Counted from the stretch's first letter, positions 1 to 10,245 are shown. The stretch: 51,130 nucleotides of DNA from Chara braunii (GCA_003427395.1 BFEA01000001.1:9257217-9308346); one strand, 5' to 3'. Notes: generated by a model not told the origin, from the letters alone. Numbers and translations are program-made.

Positions 1-63
1 TCCCCCCCTGGCATAGAGAGAGGGGATGTACAACTTCCAGCGGTATCATACCCCATGCATATG

Positions 64-157
64 GCCCTCAAGGACAATTTTCTTTTTTGTTCTGTTTCTT
101 AACAAACAGAGCTCCAGTCTATTCATGGGGAGCAGCATGTGCCCTCAAGGACAATTT
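64..157. repeat. T-rich SINE remnant between 17-bp direct repeats
   Basis: The 17-mer GCCCTCAAGGACAATTT occurs at 64-80 and again at 141-157. Between the copies lie a T-rich stretch and the core of a repeat seen elsewhere in the window (CTCCAGTCTATT, then GGGGAGCA). The arrangement fits a short retroposon inserted on the minus strand, with its A-rich tail next to the left duplication. The inserted piece is only about 60 bp, so the element is truncated or decayed. Confidence 0.55.
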
Positions 158-374
158 CAATTTTGTGCAGTTTGTTCTCAAAAGAAAAAGAAAAGAAAAA
201 AACCTCAATTTCCAGTGGCAGTTCTACGGTTCCTCTTGCACAACTGCTTCTCCCTGTATCAGAGCATGCTTAGACTTTCTCAACTCATCTCTGGACGTAA
301 TCGAAGATACATGCAGGACAAGTCATATTTGCAGTCAGAGGGTGCTTTATCAGGGACACTCTGTCTCCTCGTCA

Positions 375-480
375 TCTTCTCTCCTCCTCCTCCTCCTCCT
401 CCTCCTCGTTGTCCTTGTCCTCGTCCTTGTCCTGCCCCCCCCGCCTCCCTCCTCCCCTGCTCCTCCTCCTGTTGCTCCTC
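375..480. repeat. CT-rich simple repeat
   Basis: A (TCC)n run at about 381-408 grades into degenerate GTCCTT and CCTCC units to about 480. It makes low-complexity open frames on both strands that I do not consider genes. Confidence 0.85.
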
Positions 481-559
481 CTCACACATATGGCTTCTTT
501 ATAGAGCACTTCACAAGCTCGAAAGAATAACTTGTGTGCATTGAACAGGAGAAAGAACT

Positions 560-1200
560 TCAACTTGATCGGTTCATCTGATGCTTTCTGAGAAAAGCGA
601 GCATGCAGCTCCATCTACCATATGCTGCACACACCATAAGCTCATGTGCTGGTTTGCAGTTGCGAATGGGTCCTCATGCCTCAGGTTGTGCACTGACGAT
701 ATGCTGAGTCATGACTCTGCAGATGCTGAAAGGTTCACTCTGCAGCTGCAAGAGGGCAAGATTTTGTCAGCATATGAACTTAGTTCAGGCCTGATGTATC
801 TCACATCAATGAGAGAGGGCCTCGCCGGGGGTCGCCGATCTACTCAGCAAACTCGTATTTTGGTGAGGTAGGCGTCGTGGCACCACCTCAGCAAACTCTT
901 TCTGTCAGACAATCGCTTCAAATCCTAAAAGCAGCATTGGCAAGGACTCACCAAAACTGCAGACACAGGCAGGGAGTTTGGTGAGTCCACCGTTTGACCC
1001 ACTAAAATGGTGAGTAGGAGACATGTCTGGGACGGCAGTCTGGGCCAAATTTTTGTTCTCTTGTGCTGCCTTCAGCCGACCGGTCTGGACACGACCCTGT
1101 GAGAATAGTTTGGTGAGGTGGTGAAGTGAGAACTCTGTTTCATGAGTTTCAGAGGCCTTTTCTCGGTGGTGAAAACTCACCATCCATTTTCAAGGTTGAT
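560..1200. other. No gene seen; TTTGGTGAG motifs and a hairpin
   Basis: No recognisable protein in any frame. The stretch carries several copies of a TTTGGTGAG-type motif on both strands and a perfect 12-bp inverted repeat: GGACTCACCAAA at 944-955 and its complement at 977-988 around a 21-nt spacer. This may be the trace of a small fold-back element. Confidence 0.5.
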
Positions 1201-1228
1201 GCGGCGAGGCTCTTTGCTTTTTATTTTT

Positions 1229-1342
1229 GTTTTTTTTTTAACATCCGCCTCCACTGCTACTTTATTCCGCGAGTGATGAGTTAACCCGGCCAGCGTACCC
1301 ATATGCCGGAAAAATCTGTGTGACTGTCTGTTAAGAAAAAGA
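1229..1342 (+). repeat. SINE-like repeat, family 2, copy 1
   Basis: About 70 bp at 1261-1330 match the minus strand of 26,304-26,375 almost base for base (start TTATTCCGCGAGTGATGAG, end GTGTGACTGTCTG). A T-run lies upstream at about 1229-1241 and an A-rich stretch follows. The other copy is a complete insertion with target duplications, so this is probably a partial copy of the same SINE. Confidence 0.65.
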
Positions 1343-1376
1343 GGTTAGAAAGAGCAACCCCTGGTAGCAGCTTTGT

Positions 1377-1532
1377 CAGGTGGCTCCTGTCTATTGGTGG
1401 GGAGCATCACCTGCTGGAAACCCGGTCCAGCATCCCATTATAAAAAGGAGATTACAGGGGCCTTTACCCAGCTTTGGCTAGGGACTGCAAAATGTGCCCC
1501 CCTCCTGGAAACCGGGTCCAGTGTCCCAGAAA
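1377..1532 (-). repeat. SINE-like repeat, family 1, partial copies
   Basis: Positions 1383-1442 carry the family core (CTATTGGTGGGGAGCATCAC, then CTGGAAACCCGGTCCAGCAT). A second shorter piece (CTGGAAACCGGGTCCAGTGT) follows at about 1507-1530. Related copies lie at 111-143, 4794-4927, 9341-9376 and 16,883-17,046, with a tail-end-only copy at 15,621-15,693. Strand is inferred from the poly(A) side of the 4.8-kb copy. Confidence 0.6.
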
Positions 1533-1656
1533 ATGAGTCTAATTATGACTCTAATATTCTTTGACTGCGCACCGGGGGAAGGGGGCCATTGACCGATGCC
1601 TCGCGCTCCAAGGGGGCACCGGAGCTCTGACCCTGATCTCTGCCACCCGTCACCCT

Positions 1657-2073
1657 TTATGGCTCCAATTGGTTGGTGTCTTGGGTAATGTCTTGCAGGA
1701 TTTCCACCAAAGACAGTGGATGGGCGGGAAAGGGGTCTGCGAAGTCTGATGCCTGTCTAAGTGGCACGATGGGGTCGACTGGTGTCCAGTCATGAAACTG
1801 CAGTTGGTAATCTTTAACCATGTTGGCCACTGTGCGGCATTCCTCCTCTTCTTGTTGTTGCCCTTTTCGAGGTTTGTCCCCTGACCAGGTCACTTCCGCC
1901 ACCCAACCCTCCCACTTTCCCCCTAGCCATTCCTCGCGGAACCGTGAGATGATCTTGCAAATGTCCCTTCTGGCGTGAACAAAACTCATTCTTTGCCTGG
2001 CCGCTTGCCACGGGTTGGTGATCTCTGCCTGGACGAGCTGTCTGACTTGTTCAGTTACCTCACCTTCCTCCAC
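1657..2073 (-). CDS. Unidentified 138-aa ORF, probably LINE-derived
   Basis: An open frame of 138 residues with a charged, helix-prone N-terminal half and a Pro/Asp-rich C-terminal half. I see no catalytic motif and cannot name a family. It starts where a plus-strand LINE RT fragment begins (2064-2079), so it probably belongs to a rearranged retroelement rather than a host gene. Its even amino-acid composition makes a chance frame less likely, but that is weak evidence. Confidence 0.25.
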   Translation of the reverse strand: MEEGEVTEQVRQLVQAEITNPWQAARQRMSFVHARRDICKIISRFREEWLGGKWEGWVAEVTWSGDKPRKGQQQEEEECRTVANMVKDYQLQFHDWTPVDPIVPLRQASDFADPFPAHPLSLVEILQDITQDTNQLEP

Positions 2074-2078
2074 CCTCG

Positions 2079-2412
2079 CTCCCTATTTGGTACAAATCGG
2101 CCCTCTGGCAACTGGAAAAGGGTAGCATCAGGAGCCTAAAAAAGCACCTGATGGCATTCCTCTGGCGAGGGAATCATGAGCAACAAAATGTGATAAACAG
2201 GGTGGCGTGGGATAAGCTGATCCAGCCCAAAACCAGGGGAGGACTGGGCTTGCTGGACCTCACGTTACAAGCCACCGCGCTATCACTCCAATGGATCAAG
2301 AGATTGATTACCAGAGTAAACCCTCCGTGGCGGGACTTGGCAGTAGAGCAAATCTGCAGACTCGCACCGAGAACAGTTATTACAGTGGACCCCCTCACAT
2401 GGCTCGAGGACC
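2079..2412 (+). pseudogene. LINE reverse transcriptase fragment (post-catalytic region)
   Basis: The frame shows the block conserved in plant LINE ORF2 just after the RT catalytic site: IWYKSALWQLEKG, then the MAFLWRG signature, then RVAWDKLIQPKTRGGLGLLD. The 19.4-kb LINE (IWYKVAFWQLNRG, AAAFLWRG, RVAWDIITQPCSKGGLG) and the 34.6-kb LINE (GAYLWTG, KVAWKYITRPVKEGGLG) show the same block. The fragment lacks the endonuclease, fingers and palm. Resemblance stops at a perfect hairpin at 2411-2462, beyond which lies a LINE fragment on the opposite strand. It cannot encode a working enzyme. Confidence 0.85.
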
Positions 2413-2462
2413 GGTTTCTGAGAAGGAACCTTAGCCAAGACAAGTTCCTTCTCAGAAACCGG
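2411..2462. repeat. Perfect 19-bp inverted repeat (fold-back)
   Basis: The arm CCGGTTTCTGAGAAGGAAC at 2411-2429 and its exact complement at 2444-2462 enclose a 14-nt loop. It lies exactly between a plus-strand and a minus-strand LINE fragment, so it probably marks an inversion or template-switch junction. Confidence 0.9.
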
Positions 2463-2578
2463 AGGCGATCCGAGGCATAATGCTGCCTCCGCAAACCTCC
2501 CCAAAGACACACTCCGCCCCCAGCCCCAGTCCAGTCCACATTTCTGCCGTCTCACTGCGGACGAAAGCAACCGAGTGT

Positions 2579-3107
2579 TCAGGTTATAAGCCCATGCAAG
2601 AGCCATGGCGCCAGAGAAAGTCTCCCCTGGTTGGTCACTGCAGCTAATTTATTCTTCAAACCCATCCCCCAAGTCTTCAGAAACCAGCGACATCTTTTCC
2701 TTCCGGTCTTTTTCTTCTGCACTCTCCGGGCCCAGTCCACCAGAATGACTGTGTGTAGCTGTTGTCGGATTTCCACCTGCATCTGTTGCGACACTGTTAC
2801 TTCCTTCTTGAATACTTTGGCATTTCTTCCCTGCCATAATACCCAAAGAAGTATGGACCTTGCCACTGAGCTACATACCCCCATCCAGTCCTGTTGTTCA
2901 AGTGTAACGGTAGCCGCCCTGTCAAAATCCACTCATCACTCCACTCCAAGACGTTGTTGGTCAGGTTTTTCCAATGCTCCCTCCACCAAGTCCAGATTTG
3001 TTGAGCAACTGGGCATTCCAGAAATAGATGCCGAGTGGATTCTTCTTCCACATTGCATTGGACACAAACAGGATCTACATCCATTCCTCGTTTTCGTAAC
3101 CAGGTAA
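2579..3107 (-). pseudogene. LINE ORF2 C-terminus with zinc-binding (zf-RVT-like) domain
   Basis: Two minus-strand frames (3084-2797 and 2932-2579) overlap and together form the C-terminal region of a plant LINE ORF2. The first holds the Cys/His cluster DPVCVQCN, then TRHLFLECPVAQQIWTWW, typical of the zf-RVT region. The second holds LLWVLWQGRNAKVF, the block that usually follows. A frameshift lies near 2880-2900. The reading ends at 2579 (GLIT stop). Upstream RT is missing, so this is a 5'-truncated or rearranged copy. Confidence 0.85.
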
Positions 3108-3109
3108 CA

Positions 3110-3339
3110 AGAGTTAGTTTAGGTATTACTACATATATAAGTTAACTTTTTTCTCTGCTCTTTGAGGACAGAGACTATTATTTGGTTTTCTTCCTTTTGT
3201 TTCATTCTGAGTTTTTCCCCTTTTGAGCTTGTTGTTAGTGCTGGTTCCGGGATAATGTGAGGACCCGGCCTCGATAACCTTTTCATGAGTAATAAAGACA
3301 TCGCTCTTTTGAAAAAAAAAAAAAAAAAAAAAAAAAAAA
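3110..3339 (+). mobile_element. Retroposed 3' end with AATAAA signal and poly(A) tail
   Basis: AATAAA at 3291-3296 is followed 16 nt later by 28 uninterrupted A at 3312-3339. This is the form of a cDNA 3' end inserted by target-primed reverse transcription. The 200 bp upstream are T-rich and non-coding. I cannot tell whether it is a LINE 3' UTR or a processed host transcript. Confidence 0.7.
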
Positions 3340-3372
3340 GAATCTAGATAGTAGAAGAAGACAGTTCATAGG

Positions 3373-4223
3373 GTGAGAGTCTTACATGGAAAAAAATTGT
3401 GGGTGGCATTTAGGCCAGAAGTGCCAATCCAGGATCTCCCCATGGATGTGGCAGAGTGGAGATGGAAGGTTCCAAGAAGGAATGGAAGACCCAAATATCG
3501 GTACCTCCATACACTGGGAGTTAAAGCGACCTATCGGATGCTCAGGACTAGATTGTATATGAGAGATCGTACAGTAGATCGTTGGGCACGACACCTAAAC
3601 GTCCCATTTGAAGTCCTGAGACCTATAAAATGGTTTAAAGAGGTGAAGAACAAACCGACCAAGACTGCCTCACTCCAATGGAAGATTACCCACCGGGCCA
3701 CCGTTGCTTACCGACAAATGCATGGCTCATAGACCATACCCACCTGGAGCAGAAAGGGTTGGCTCTCCCCTGGTGTCTCGCGTGCGTGGAGGGCTTCCCC
3801 TCTCGAAGGAACAACGAGACAATAGAGCACCTCTTCCTGCAGTGCCCAGCCTCTATCCTTACGTGGCGTGGATGAGTCTGGATTTGGAACCAACTACAAG
3901 TGGACAAAGATTGGTCGTGGGAATGGAGGGCCCTGCTAACTGGTTATTGGTCGGCCTAAACCTCGACTTTCACAGCCAACTTATTTAGAATTGGGAGGGA
4001 AGCAGTGTTATGGGCTATTTGGCGTCGCAGATGCATTTTAGCACTTGAAGGCGCCCGTGTGGGAAGTGGGGAAATAACGAAAATGATTAAAGACATGACT
4101 GAAACCACAATCCGAGCCCAGTGGAAAAAGACGGTACAAGGGATGAAAGCTCTCACAAAAAGATCATATATTATTAAAAAACTACACGAATTTTTCATGG
4201 ATTGGTTGGGGGGGAAACGATAA
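3373..4223 (+). pseudogene. LINE ORF2 C-terminal region, frameshifted
   Basis: Four successive frames make up a plant LINE ORF2 C-terminus. 3373-3732 has the pre-zinc block (MDVAEWRWKVPRRNG, YRYLHTLGVKATYRML, TKTASLQWKITHR). 3678-3875 has the zinc-binding block (LPWCLACVEG, then IEHLFLQCPASILTW). 4005-4223 has the tail (LWAIWRRRCILALEG, IRAQWKK). The same blocks in the same order occur at 35,475-36,455 on plus and 18,538-19,311 on minus. At least two frameshifts separate them. It starts about 30 bp after the poly(A) at 3339 and lacks endonuclease and RT. Confidence 0.85.
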
Positions 4224-4785
4224 GGATGGATTGCATGGACACAAATTCATACAATGAGATGACTGGTATTCGGATGAAAATGATCGGCTGGAAACATCAT
4301 AGAAGGACTATCATTTGCTCTTTCATAAATGTCCCCAACGACATACCCTCCCCCCCCCCTAGATTTCCCTGACCTATTCCCCCAACCAAATAATACCTTG
4401 TATGACTGAGACACAGTGGAGCCCGCCCAACACAATCCTGGGGGGACCAGTCAAGATGGAGAAAGGGAATAGGAGGATCAGGTTGTCTGTCCCAGTCGCC
4501 CCCTGGACGCAGAACCTGCCCCCTCATCCCCCCTCCCACTTCGCCGATCCACCTAAGACTTGTTGAGAGGATATGCCCCCTCTGTCCACGGTGTTACTTC
4601 GAGTCAGGTAAGTCCCTGGTAGGCAGTTACTAACTTTCTTGAAAAAACAATTTGCGTCTCCATGCTAGGGACTTCGGCAACCTGCTCAGTTAATCCTCTG
4701 GAATTCAGAGTAGTCAATGCTGGCAGACCTTTTCCAGATACATTCTTAACCCTTCTGCCAAGTTCTCTGTTTTTTTTAATTCATT
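4224..4785. other. Non-coding; probably LINE 3' flank
   Basis: No recognisable gene. C-rich runs occur at 4345-4362 and 4520-4540. The stretch follows the LINE C-terminus and could be its 3' UTR, but it does not match the 3' UTR shared by the 13-kb and 38-kb LINE copies. Confidence 0.3.
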
Positions 4786-4793
4786 CTGTACAA

Positions 4794-4927
4794 GGGACGT
4801 TGGACCCGTTTTCCAACAGGTGATGCTCCCCACCAATAGATGGAGTCTCTCCCCAGGCAATAGTGGTGTCTGCTCTTACCAGCACCACTAGCACTAGAGG
4901 GAATGTTATAAAAAAAAAAAAAAAAAA
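4794..4927 (+). mobile_element. Poly(A)-tailed SINE-like element, family 1
   Basis: A unit of about 115 bp ends in a 17-20 A tail (4908-4927). Its parts recur elsewhere: CTCCCCACCAATAGATGGAG, and the tail-proximal part (GTGTCTGCTCTTACCAGCAC, then CACTAG, then TTAT plus A-run) matches the complement of 15,621-15,693. On the opposite strand one reads a tRNA A-box-like string (GTGCTGGTAAGAGCAG), so the direction of any Pol III promoter is unclear; I took strand from the A-tail. Confidence 0.65.
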
Positions 4928-5043
4928 TCACATTGGCCCTGATTTTGGTTTCATGCATTCGTTGTTGTGCCAGTGTGAGTATGCCCTCAAGGAGAGCGTT
5001 TGAGTGGATCACGGGATACGCCCTGCCTCGCTGGCAGGGGATC

Positions 5044-5125
5044 TTGATATAGCTCAGTGGTTAGAGCACCGGTTGGAAATGCGCATATCGGTATGAGGTT
5101 GTGGGTTCAAATCCGCAGCCTTGCG
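5044..5125 (+). repeat. tRNA-like module (SINE head or tRNA pseudogene)
   Basis: An A-box-like string (ATAGCTCAGTGGTTAGAGCA) and a B-box-like string (GTGGGTTCAAATCC) lie about 35 bp apart, as in a tRNA gene. CCGGT and ATCGG can form an anticodon stem, but the loop is 13 nt, the T-stem has mismatches and there is no 7-bp acceptor stem. It is therefore a tRNA-derived sequence, most simply the 5' part of a SINE, and not a working tRNA. Confidence 0.6.
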
Positions 5126-7065
5126 CATGGACACCGGCAGGGCGTTCGAATGACGCACAGCTGGACACACCCCCTTGGGCTGATGCATGGTCAACTATTA
5201 CAAACACTGCCTGCGCACCACCCAAGGGTTGTCCACGGTGTTGTATGTCGGGTCTTGATACCGTGTGGGTTGCTTGTCGCTGTTGCTTGTGATTGTTCTG
5301 TTGATCTCCCCAGTCAACGACCATTTCGTCAAAATGGACATTTTTTATTTTTTGAACGAATTGAAACTGAGTTTTTTGGGCGAAAACTCGTCAAAATTTG
5401 TTGTTCCTGAGGGTCCGGCGTTTGTAAAACGCTGGACCCCCTGGCTGTACATGGACCTAGCTTGAGACCAGGCAGTTAGTCTGGCATATCACACACAGGT
5501 GTCGTTTGCGATTGTTCCTCAAATGGTAGAGTCTTCAGGTCACATGTCATAGATCATTGGTGTGAGTCTGGCTTGGGACTTTGGAGGGGTTCTTGTTCAA
5601 CTTGGCCTGTCATCTACATAGTGCTATACATATCTGGCCTTCGGGCACATACATCTCACTATACACTTACACAAAGCACACATTGCCTTCAGCCAGACAC
5701 AAACGACAGAAGGTTGCACTTCTTACTAACTTATTGTAAAAACAAAATGAAAAAAAATAATTAAAAACATATAAACAGCAAGGCAAAAGTGCACTTTCAT
5801 GAAATTTAACCAACATTTCAATTTGCCGATTTTCACAATTTTCACAGCTGCCCGAAACAAGCATCTCCAGGAACCCAACAAACACCAAACTTGGCACATA
5901 CATGCTTTGACCAAAAACAAAACAGGGCAAAAAAAAAAGCAAAAAAAACAAAAAAACATGATCCCCACTGCACTTTTCATGGATGTGAAGGTTACCCTTG
6001 GGGTGAAAAGTGGGGGTACTTGTTAACCATTTGTGTGGCTTGTGAACATATATACACAACCTACGAGCTCATACAAACATATATAGCCTCTGGGCAGACA
6101 TATATACACAACTATGATACAGGGCTGGGGGGGTCTATCAGGTATATGACGGGGTCTACTCGTGCATGGCTTAGCTACAGGGTAGGGTAGGGATAAAATT
6201 GCTCCGGCTAATCCGAGTTCCACCTAGCCTCGGGTAAGTTAGGGGAAGGACGGTAGGATGTGTCCGTGGGCGCTGACTTGCCTTGCTTTGGTACTCCTGC
6301 TGGGTAGACTCTCTGAATTGGGTCTGTAGAAGATTGCATGAGCCTAGCGTCCGAAGTTCCCGTACGACAAGGTTCGTCCGCTTCCGCTTCCACTAGGGCT
6401 GGGGGGTTGGCCCATCCTTGGTGCTTGTCACTGCTGTCTGGTCCAAGTTGCCCTCGATACTGGTAGGGTGATGGTCCTGAGTGCTGGTCACACTGAGGTA
6501 GGATAGTAGGNGGTCAATAAAAAGCCCCTCGAGTACTTCATTTCTTTCTCAAAATATAAGGACTTCACGCTTGAACATGGGAACCGTCACAGGAGGCAGT
6601 CCCGTCGGGCACACTAAGGGACTCCACTCCCTCTCTGTGGNACGTGAGACTCGGACTGCAATCGTCACGTAGCACTTGTCATAGGTGCACCCTCAGGCAA
6701 TAAAGAAAGATGGAAGAAGTGAATCTGGCTACGTTCTTTGAGGGATACATTCATCCACTGTCCATTCTACCCTTCAAGAAGATGGCACAGCCTTTTGCAG
6801 CACTTTCGAAGGTCGGGCTCGTCCCCACCTTGGGACTTGAGAAGTCACCACTTTAATTTTCTTTTTTCTCTTTTCTTCGATTTTCTGGAGTTTTCTTCCT
6901 TTTTCTGGAGTGTCGCAGGCGTCGCACTAGGCCATGACTCGTGTGTTAGTGGAACCATGCCCCCGGAAAAGAACTGGCTGGCCGTTGAAAACAGGCGCCT
7001 ACTGCTGCTTTGGGGACTATAAGTCCCCTGCCCCTTTTGATTGCGCCACTTGGCGCTTCAAGTTC
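5126..7065. other. No gene seen
   Basis: Only short, compositionally biased open frames. Visible structure: a near-perfect 13-bp hairpin at 5411-5439 (GGGTCCGGCGTTT, 3-nt loop, one G-T pair in the stem), A-rich DNA at 5740-5960, ACATATATACACAAC repeats near 6047-6115, and single ambiguous bases at 6511 and 6641. Confidence 0.45.
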
Positions 7066-7067
7066 TA

Positions 7068-7090
7068 GATTTTTTTTTTTTTTTTTTTTC
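7068..7090. repeat. Poly(T) run
   Basis: More than 20 T in a row, followed by a GTTGGC/GCCAAC hairpin at about 7093-7108. It could be the reverse complement of a retroposon tail. Confidence 0.6.
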
Positions 7091-7181
7091 CCGTTGGCCT
7101 TAGCCAACTGTCACATTGTAGCAACCCCATGCCCTGTTGAAACACCGACCCCACTTCGATCCCTGGCAATATTAAAAAAAC

Positions 7182-7252
7182 AAATTGACCGTTTCTCGTT
7201 TTATGCGTATCATCCTTGCGCAGGGGCCATGTTCAAACCCGCGCGGCTAATC
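7182..7252 (-). pseudogene. U6 snRNA 3'-half fragment with internal 15-nt insert
   Basis: On the minus strand 7230-7182 match the 3' half of U6 (ATGGCCCCTGCGCAAGGATG, then ACGCATAAA, CGAGAAACGGTC). GATTAGC at 7252-7246 is the U6 block that should directly precede ATGG. Here 15 nt (7231-7245) separate them, and the join creates a tRNA B-box-like string (GGGTTTGAAC). The 5' U6 half is not recognisable. A T-run follows the 3' end on the same strand. It may be a chimeric retrotranscript or a tRNA/U6 fused SINE. Confidence 0.7.
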
Positions 7253-7327
7253 TCAGCCTCATGATCTCGTCATCGCACGACCGAGATTGGCCACGTCCGA
7301 ATGCCTCATAAAAAGGTCAGCTCCAAA

Positions 7328-7411
7328 AGGAGCCAGCCAGTAGGATTTGTTAGTGTCGATCCCTAAATCTGCAAGATGGAAGTTCGACCCGATACCTACT
7401 GGCTAGCTCCT
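7328..7411. repeat. 17-bp inverted repeat, about 50-nt loop
   Basis: AGGAGCCAGCCAGTAGG at 7328-7344 pairs with 7395-7411 with one mismatch. The loop contains a B-box-like AAGTTCGACCC. It could be a small MITE or an RNA hairpin; nothing decides. Confidence 0.6.
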
Positions 7412-8340
7412 ACTCATGGTATAGGAGGAGTAACCCTTATATATGAAGGGTTTTTCCCCAGCACACCGCCCAACCTATGGCTAGGCAATCTTTGCCTGCC
7501 TGCCCCCTCTTCCGTACCAGTTACCTATCGACAACCTAAGTGGTTGCCCAACCGTGCAGGCTGCGCCGCCGGCTTCTCGGTTCTTGGTGCTGAATCACTT
7601 CCCGCAGCCTGAAAAAAAAAAACAAAAAAAAACTTAGGCTTCCTATTATTCCCATGCAAAGGCCCCATACTCGGCTCGTTCCTCTTTTTAGCCTACTTCG
7701 GCCTTGAATCGCGCAGCTTAGCATCCGCGCGTCATTATTTAAGGTAGGATAGGTCTAGCTTACAATTTCCACATCTGCGCCTCTCTGCAACTCACTAGAA
7801 ACTGCAGGCTACCGTCATTACTTTCAGACGACGCAAGCGTCCGAACTAAAATTCAAAAAAGTTTCAGTCTTTCGGTCATAGGTTAGTCTGAATGATCTTT
7901 TGGCAAACGCCAGTTTCATCAAGCCCTTCAATTCAACGGAAGAGTTGGACAGCGTCTAACGTTTAAAATCCCCGGCAATTTTCCCCCACAACAATCTCCT
8001 CCTCGCCCTCACGCATCCTCTTCACGCCAGACCCACCCCAAGCACGGCCATTATCTGGCGCGGGCCACAGTGAGGGTGTTTGTTTTAGAACATTAGAGAC
8101 GTGCAACATTCAGGGGCCCATTGGCCAAGGCATCAGCACACCGTCATATCCTTTGTAAATCAAAACTATTTTATTGTGGTTGCCGCTGGAATTCAACAGT
8201 TTCATGTATGCATCAACTGAGCAACTTGCCAATGTGCAGAAGGGGAAGGAATCTTCCACAATAACATAGGAAGATACAACGAAGATAAATTGAAAATAAA
8301 TTCCAGTACGAGTATAAACTAAGGAGCTGTCAGATGGAAA
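7412..8340. other. No gene seen
   Basis: No convincing ORF. An AACCCTT/AAGGGTT stem around ATATATG lies at about 7431-7452, and an A-rich run at 7612-7633. Confidence 0.4.
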
Positions 8341-8354
8341 TGTTGCGGCGCCCG

Positions 8355-8358
<4 letters not shown>

Positions 8359-8449
<91 letters not shown>
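8359..8449. repeat. (AG)n microsatellite followed by poly(A)
   Basis: About 31 AG units run from 8359 to 8420, directly followed by 29 A (8421-8449). It forces Arg-Glu and Ser-Leu repeat frames that are not genes. Confidence 0.97.
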
Positions 8450-8451
<2 letters not shown>

Positions 8452-8909
8452 GGAAAAGAAAAGAAAAGAAAAATAACGAAGAGAATCTAACGGTAACTCG
8501 ACGAGGTCGCACCATAACATCCTCTGTTTTGGTTTTTGAGGCAGGGGGTGCCCGTTCAATGCTTTTGTGCTCCGACAAAGGTGACGTGGCTAGCATTTGG
8601 CTAGCACCATGGCCAGTAGGGGAGGGGAGGGTGGTTCCTCTCTCACGAAGGTGGTGGGAGGCGAGTTTGGGCGGAGGGGGGAAGAGTTGCATTGCATGGC
8701 GATCGGGGTGATGTGCTTGAAGACGATGATGGCGGCAGAGGACTTCTTGAAGAATATACAAAAGCTATGGATGTGGAACCTTAATTGTGTCACTCACCAC
8801 ACTATCTCAAAAGATTATTTGGTTAGATCATGATTCCTACGATCTTCTTGACGTTCTTCTTGATGATGACGTGTCTGTAGTTTTGAGTAGGTCGATTGCT
8901 ATGTTCTCA

Positions 8910-9163
8910 CCTGAATTTTCTGTTCGACAAATTCCTAATCAACTTCGAATTTCTTTCAACAACACTTCTCTACTTTTTCGAAATTTCAACTTTTGTTGGG
9001 ATGTTCCTAATCCTTGACTCCGTTTTTCTAATTCTCACCTGAAATTTCTGTTTGACAAATTCCTAATCAAACTTCGAATTTCTCTCAATAGTACTTCCCT
9101 TTTTCGAAATTTCAATTTCTCAGTGGTTGTTCCCGATCTTTGATTTCGTTTTTCTAATTCTGC
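8910..9163. repeat. Two-copy tandem repeat, period 128 bp
   Basis: Units 8910-9037 and 9038-9163 align end to end (CCTGAA, TTTCTGTTYGACAAATTCCT, TTTTTCGAAATTTCAA, TTTTTCTAATTCT). The sequence is AT-rich and non-coding, with a few substitutions and small indels between units. Confidence 0.85.
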
Positions 9164-9399
9164 TCAATGATATCTCTTGATTCTTGACTTGCAATTCCAA
9201 ACTTCTGATTTCATAACCACAATAGTATGTTCTTGTTATTTTGGTATGGTAAATAGAAGGTTCAAAATTTGAATTCGAATTTTGTCCTTGGGGAATTTCA
9301 ATTGGGTGGGCGTTTTTTTTTTTTTAAGTGGACAAATGCTCCAGTCTATTTGTGGGGAGCAACACGTGCTGGGGGAGATTGTACCCACCTTTTTGTTGT

Positions 9400-10140
9400 T
9401 GTTTGCGGGCCAGGTGTTTTGAGGATGTGCGCTACCGGGGTTGGGAGGGATGTTTTTTGGTTGGTGATATTGCGTCCTGCTGGTGAGGAGGGCTAGCTAT
9501 TGGGATAGGATTGGGGCATAGCCGCAACTGAGATTGTAGCTTAACTGTTATACGTTTTACCGAAGAGAGGTAAGAGGTTAGTAGTGGGGTCGGTGCTGCG
9601 TGTATTTGGGTGAGGGTGTTCACCTGACTTCTGCTTTTCCTCCTCTTGTGAACTATGGATGGAGGAGGTCAACTCGTCGTGAGAGGAGGAAAAGTTGAGG
9701 AAAGTGTCCATTGTGTGGTTGTGGCTACTGTTCTCATCCCGCGAACTATGTGGTGGAGGTCCGGAGGAGGCCGACTCGTCGGGGGATGAAGAAGAGTAGG
9801 GATGGTGGAGGAGGCCGACTCGTCGGGGGATGAAGAAGAGTAAGGGGTTGGAGGGAAGAAGGAGGATGGTTTCTCTGATTGTCCCTGACTCGTAAAACCC
9901 AATCAATGGTCACTTTGGGTGGACTACTTCTATTTCTTCTTCTTCTTCGAGCTATGTGATGGAGGAGGTCGGCTCGTCGAAGGAAGATGAAGAGTCGAAG
10001 TTTGCTTTGAACCATTATGGGATCTGGTGATGTTGCTTGTCTACTGTTCTTTAGCTTCCGAACTATGTGGTGGAGGAGGTCGGCTCGTCGGAAGACGATG
10101 AAGAGTAAGGGGTTGTAAGTAATTGCGGGCTGGTAGTTTA
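9400..10140. repeat. Dispersed G-rich repeat cluster (TATGTGGTGGAGGAGGTCGG type)
   Basis: A unit of about 45 bp built on CGAACTATGTGGTGGAGGAGG, TCGGCTCGTCG and GATGAAGAGT occurs, more or less complete, near 9650, 9745, 9800, 9948 and 10,058, and again at about 15,938. TCCTGCTGGTGAGGAGGGCT recurs at about 9475 and 16,078, so the two loci are paralogous. One frame of the unit reads YVVEEVGSSEEDEE, but the frame is not kept between units. Confidence 0.7.
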
Positions 10141-10245
10141 CTCAGGTTTTTTAATTTTTAAATGTGTCCTCAGATTTTCTCGGGTTTCTCTTAAGAATGG
10201 GATGATGTCTGCAGAGTTGTTTAGTCTTGGGGTATCCTCGGACCG

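Noticed and set aside
5044-5125. Functional tRNA gene
   Set aside because: A- and B-box strings are present, but there is no acceptor stem, the T-stem mismatches and the anticodon loop is 13 nt.
8330-8761. Long Ser-Leu or Arg-Glu repeat proteins
   Set aside because: The frames are created by the (AG)n microsatellite and carry no domain.
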